This document shows positions 6,966 to 8,207 of a stretch of DNA of 8,207 nt, piece by piece. Both the position numbers and the translations under genes were made by a program. The stretch is taken from assembly GCA_001804045.1 (NCBI GenBank), contig MHFD01000041.1, positions 13,750-21,956 of the forward strand, written 5' to 3'. Every line of letters begins with the position of its first letter. Position 1 is the first letter of the stretch. The stretch is from Omnitrophica bacterium RBG_13_46_9. GTDB lineage: Bacteria; Omnitrophota; Gorgyraeia; JABMRN01; RBG-13-46-9. The notes beneath the pieces were generated by a model that was given only the letters and a program-made list of their open reading frames with translations, ran no database searches and had not been told where the DNA came from.

Positions 6966-7066
6966 AAGGTTTCTTAAGGTTTCTTGATGTTGCTTGATGT
7001 TTTCTTAAGGTTGCTCCCGTTTTATGTTGCATAGGTTTCAAAGGTTTCATAGGTTACAGATGTTGC
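6966..7066. repeat. Degenerate 9-11-nt tandem repeat, consensus AAGGTTTCTT / AGGTTTCAT
   Basis: Two identical AAGGTTTCTT copies (6966-6975, 6976-6985) are followed by GATGTTGCTT, GATGTTTTCTT and AAGGTTGCTC. Less regular sequence comes next, then three 9-nt units (AGGTTTCAA, AGGTTTCAT, AGGTTACAG; 7033-7059) and ATGTTGC. The unit length drifts between 9 and 11. Confidence 0.6.
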
Positions 7067-7077
7067 TTTTTCGTTAT

Positions 7078-7125
7078 GCAACTTTTGCAATCTTTAGCAA
7101 CCTCATGTAACATTTGCAACCTCAT
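7078..7125. repeat. Degenerate 9-10-nt tandem repeat, consensus GCAACCTCAT, near complement of the preceding block
   Basis: Units are GCAACTTTT, GCAATCTTTA, GCAACCTCAT, GTAACATTT and GCAACCTCAT. The complement of the core, AGGTTGC, is found in the preceding block (7008-7014). GTTGC (7062-7066) can pair with GCAAC (7078-7082) over an 11-nt loop, so the two blocks together can fold into a longer irregular hairpin. Confidence 0.6.
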
Positions 7126-7147
7126 AACTGTCTTCCGAAAACTTCCC

Positions 7148-7203
7148 CTACAACCTACTACCTATTACCTATAACCTGTGAGCTAAAAGCTATGAGCTAA
7201 ACG
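7148..7203. repeat. Heptanucleotide tandem repeat, eight units in exact register
   Basis: Read in sevens from 7148: CTACAAC, CTACTAC, CTATTAC, CTATAAC, CTGTGAG, CTAAAAG, CTATGAG, CTAAACG. Every unit starts with CT, most with CTA, and position 6 is A in all but the last (C). Register is kept without any slip over 56 nt. Confidence 0.8.
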
Positions 7204-7217
7204 CCACCCTCTGGTGG
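7204..7217. repeat. Small perfect hairpin interrupting the heptamer array
   Basis: CCACC (7204-7208) and GGTGG (7213-7217) form a 5-bp GC-rich stem with a CTCT loop. It is GC-rich against AT-rich surroundings and lies between heptamer units on both sides. Confidence 0.6.
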
Positions 7218-7223
7218 AAAATG

Positions 7224-7237
7224 CTATGAGCTACGAG
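7224..7237. repeat. Two further heptamer units after the hairpin
   Basis: CTATGAG and CTACGAG continue the heptamer family and lead directly into the TCAATGAG unit that opens the next block, so the two repeat types share an ATGAG core at the junction. Confidence 0.6.
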
Positions 7238-7504
7238 TCAATGAGTTTCTATAAGTATCCATAAGTTTCAATAAATTTCAACGAGTTCCGAATCAATGTA
7301 TTTCCATCGTATTTCAACCGTATTTCAATTGTATATCAATGAGTATCAATGAATTTCAATGAGTTTCCATTGTATTTCAACCGTATATCAATCGTATTTC
7401 CATCGTATTTCAATCGTACCTCAACTGTATATCAATGTATTTCCATAAGTTTCCATGAATTTCAATGTATTTCAACCGTATTTCAACCGTATTTCAATTG
7501 ACAT
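7238..7504. repeat. Array of 25 degenerate 10/11-nt units (TCAATGAGTT / TCAACCGTATT)
   Basis: I can tile the whole block by hand into 13 units of 10 nt and 12 of 11 nt, with one 5-nt interruption (CCGAA) after the fifth. The mean unit is 262/25, about 10.5 nt. Units begin TCAA or TCCA (once TCTA) and end in TT, TA, CC or AT; the two subtypes alternate in short runs. Units touch each other without spacers. The last unit (TCAATTGACAT) contains a perfect TTGACA hexamer. Confidence 0.85.
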
Positions 7505-7544
7505 TACAATTTTTATATGTTACCCTATACCGTTCATAAGAGCA

Positions 7545-7572
7545 TTAACAATATATATTAGCGTATGATAAT
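7545..7572 (+). promoter_or_regulatory. Candidate sigma-70-type promoter of yggS
   Basis: TTAACA (7545-7550, 5 of 6 to TTGACA) and GATAAT (7567-7572, 5 of 6 to TATAAT) are separated by 16 nt. The start of transcription would fall about 48 nt before the yggS ATG. A perfect TTGACA at 7498-7503 has only a poor -10 (TACCCT, 7521-7526) at 17 nt and is the weaker option. Confidence 0.45.
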
Positions 7573-7626
7573 GATATGGTGACCCTCCGCTCGTAACATG
7601 AGTGTCTTAAGGAAGATTGGCAGAAA

Positions 7627-8207
7627 ATGAGCGCTGATGTCAACAAAAACCTTATTCGCGTGAGGGGGAGGATTGAACGCGCTGCCGATAAGGTCGGGCG
7701 GGATCCCGGTGAGATACGGTTAGTGGCTGTTACAAAAGAAGCCGCGATAGGCCAGATTCGCGAAGTTATAGAAGCCGGCATAACCGACATCGGTGAAAAC
7801 CGCGTAAAAGAAGCTCTTTTAAAGAAAGAGATTTTCGATTCACAGGTTTTGACGTGGCACATGATAGGGCATCTTCAGTCGAACAAGGCACGGGAAGCCG
7901 TCAAAATATTTTCGCTTATTCACTCCGTCAGCACTGTTAAATTGGCGCATATCCTGGATGAAGAATCGGGAAGGATACAAAAGGTCCAGGATGTGCTAAT
8001 CGAGGTAAACGTTTCGTGTGAAGCGAGCAAGTTCGGCATTAACCCGGGTGATCTAGGCGAGTTTCTGGAAGATGCCGGATCGTTGAAACACATAAACATC
8101 CTGGGTCTTATGACAATGGCCCCGCTGGTTGATGATGCCGAGAAGGTCCGTCCTTACTTTCGAAGGCTTAAGGGGTTGGCCGATAGATATCGTTTGAAAG
8201 AGCTTTC
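7627..8207 (+). CDS. yggS: YggS/YlmE (PLPBP) pyridoxal-phosphate homeostasis protein, 3' end cut by the window
   Basis: The family is a TIM-barrel PLP-binding protein without known catalytic activity that keeps vitamin B6 and amino acid pools in balance; in several bacteria it lies in the dcw region (ylmE next to ylmF/sepF). The 193 codons seen are open to the window end; the family has about 230 residues, so roughly 35 are missing. Motifs are RLVAVTKE (31-38, with the PLP lysine Lys37), IGENRVKEA (55-63), WHMIGHLQSNKAR (77-89), HSVST (99-103), VLIEVNVSCEASKFGI (123-138) and GLMTMAP (160-166). The start is ATG 7627, the only in-frame start near the motifs, with AAGGAAG (7609-7615) 11 nt upstream. 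Unlike the genes before it, it probably has its own promoter. Its function in division is not implied by sequence. Confidence 0.96.
   Translation, partial: MSADVNKNLIRVRGRIERAADKVGRDPGEIRLVAVTKEAAIGQIREVIEAGITDIGENRVKEALLKKEIFDSQVLTWHMIGHLQSNKAREAVKIFSLIHSVSTVKLAHILDEESGRIQKVQDVLIEVNVSCEASKFGINPGDLGEFLEDAGSLKHINILGLMTMAPLVDDAEKVRPYFRRLKGLADRYRLKEL

Larger units (their letters stand above)
6897..7626. other. Gene-free repeat mosaic between ftsA and yggS, where ftsZ is expected
   Basis: No credible coding frame occurs on either strand in these 730 bases. A short reverse frame over the ftsA end resembles nothing and is repeat-derived in part. The content is consecutive blocks of degenerate short tandem repeats from 6935 to 7504, each given separately, followed by about 120 bases of AT-rich leader for yggS. 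There is a T-run (6909-6915) soon after ftsA, but no clear stem precedes it. In many bacteria ftsZ lies directly after ftsA and yggS/ylmE after ftsZ; I see no ftsZ motif (such as GGGTGTG) here. Base composition is clearly more AT-rich than in the flanking genes. Confidence 0.8.

Noticed and set aside
6844..7050. Reverse-strand frame of 68 codons over the ftsA end and first repeats
   Set aside because: Its sequence derives largely from the repeats and the ftsA tail. It has no motif and no supporting context.
7238..7504. CRISPR array
   Set aside because: Units are 10-11 nt, degenerate and directly adjacent. There are no spacers of constant length, no 25-40-nt repeat and no cas genes.

Overview
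The window is a division and cell wall (dcw) gene cluster. All genes read on the + strand, in the order ftsW (3' end), murG, murC, murB, ddl, ftsQ, ftsA. A gene-free, repeat-filled stretch of about 730 bp follows, and then the 5' part of a YggS/YlmE-type PLP homeostasis gene that runs off the window. Base composition is moderate. Codon use is rich in ATA (Ile) and AGG/AGA (Arg). The compact gene order and the protein style suggest an uncultivated Gram-negative-type bacterium, possibly Omnitrophota or another lineage near the PVC group. That placement is inference from general impression, not from a marker gene.

Positions 1-5825 form a tight operon-like run. FtsW is the septal SEDS glycosyltransferase. 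MurG makes lipid II. MurC and MurB act in cytoplasmic UDP-MurNAc-peptide synthesis, and Ddl makes the D-Ala-D-Ala dipeptide. FtsQ is the bitopic divisome linker. Their main motifs are intact. Gaps are short, and the murG-murC and murB-ddl gaps each hold a small inverted repeat.

The interesting part is the end of the cluster. FtsA (5838-6896) is only 352 aa. It keeps the N-terminal phosphate loop, the 1C domain, the VLTGGG motif and a C-terminal amphipathic helix. It lacks about 60 residues that would form most of subdomain 2B, the part known to bind the FtsZ tail, and its second phosphate loop is altered. The gene expected next, ftsZ, is absent from this position. In its place, before yggS, lies a mosaic of short degenerate tandem repeats. 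The units are 9-11 nt, then their near complements, then exact-register heptamers interrupted by a hairpin, then 25 units of 10 or 11 nt averaging about 10.5 nt, close to one DNA helical turn. A shortened FtsA beside a missing ftsZ is a coherent hint of remodelled or FtsZ-independent division, although ftsZ could simply sit elsewhere in the genome.

The last gene, yggS, has its own plausible promoter just downstream of the repeats. No tRNA, rRNA, CRISPR array, transposase or convincing intrinsic terminator was seen.
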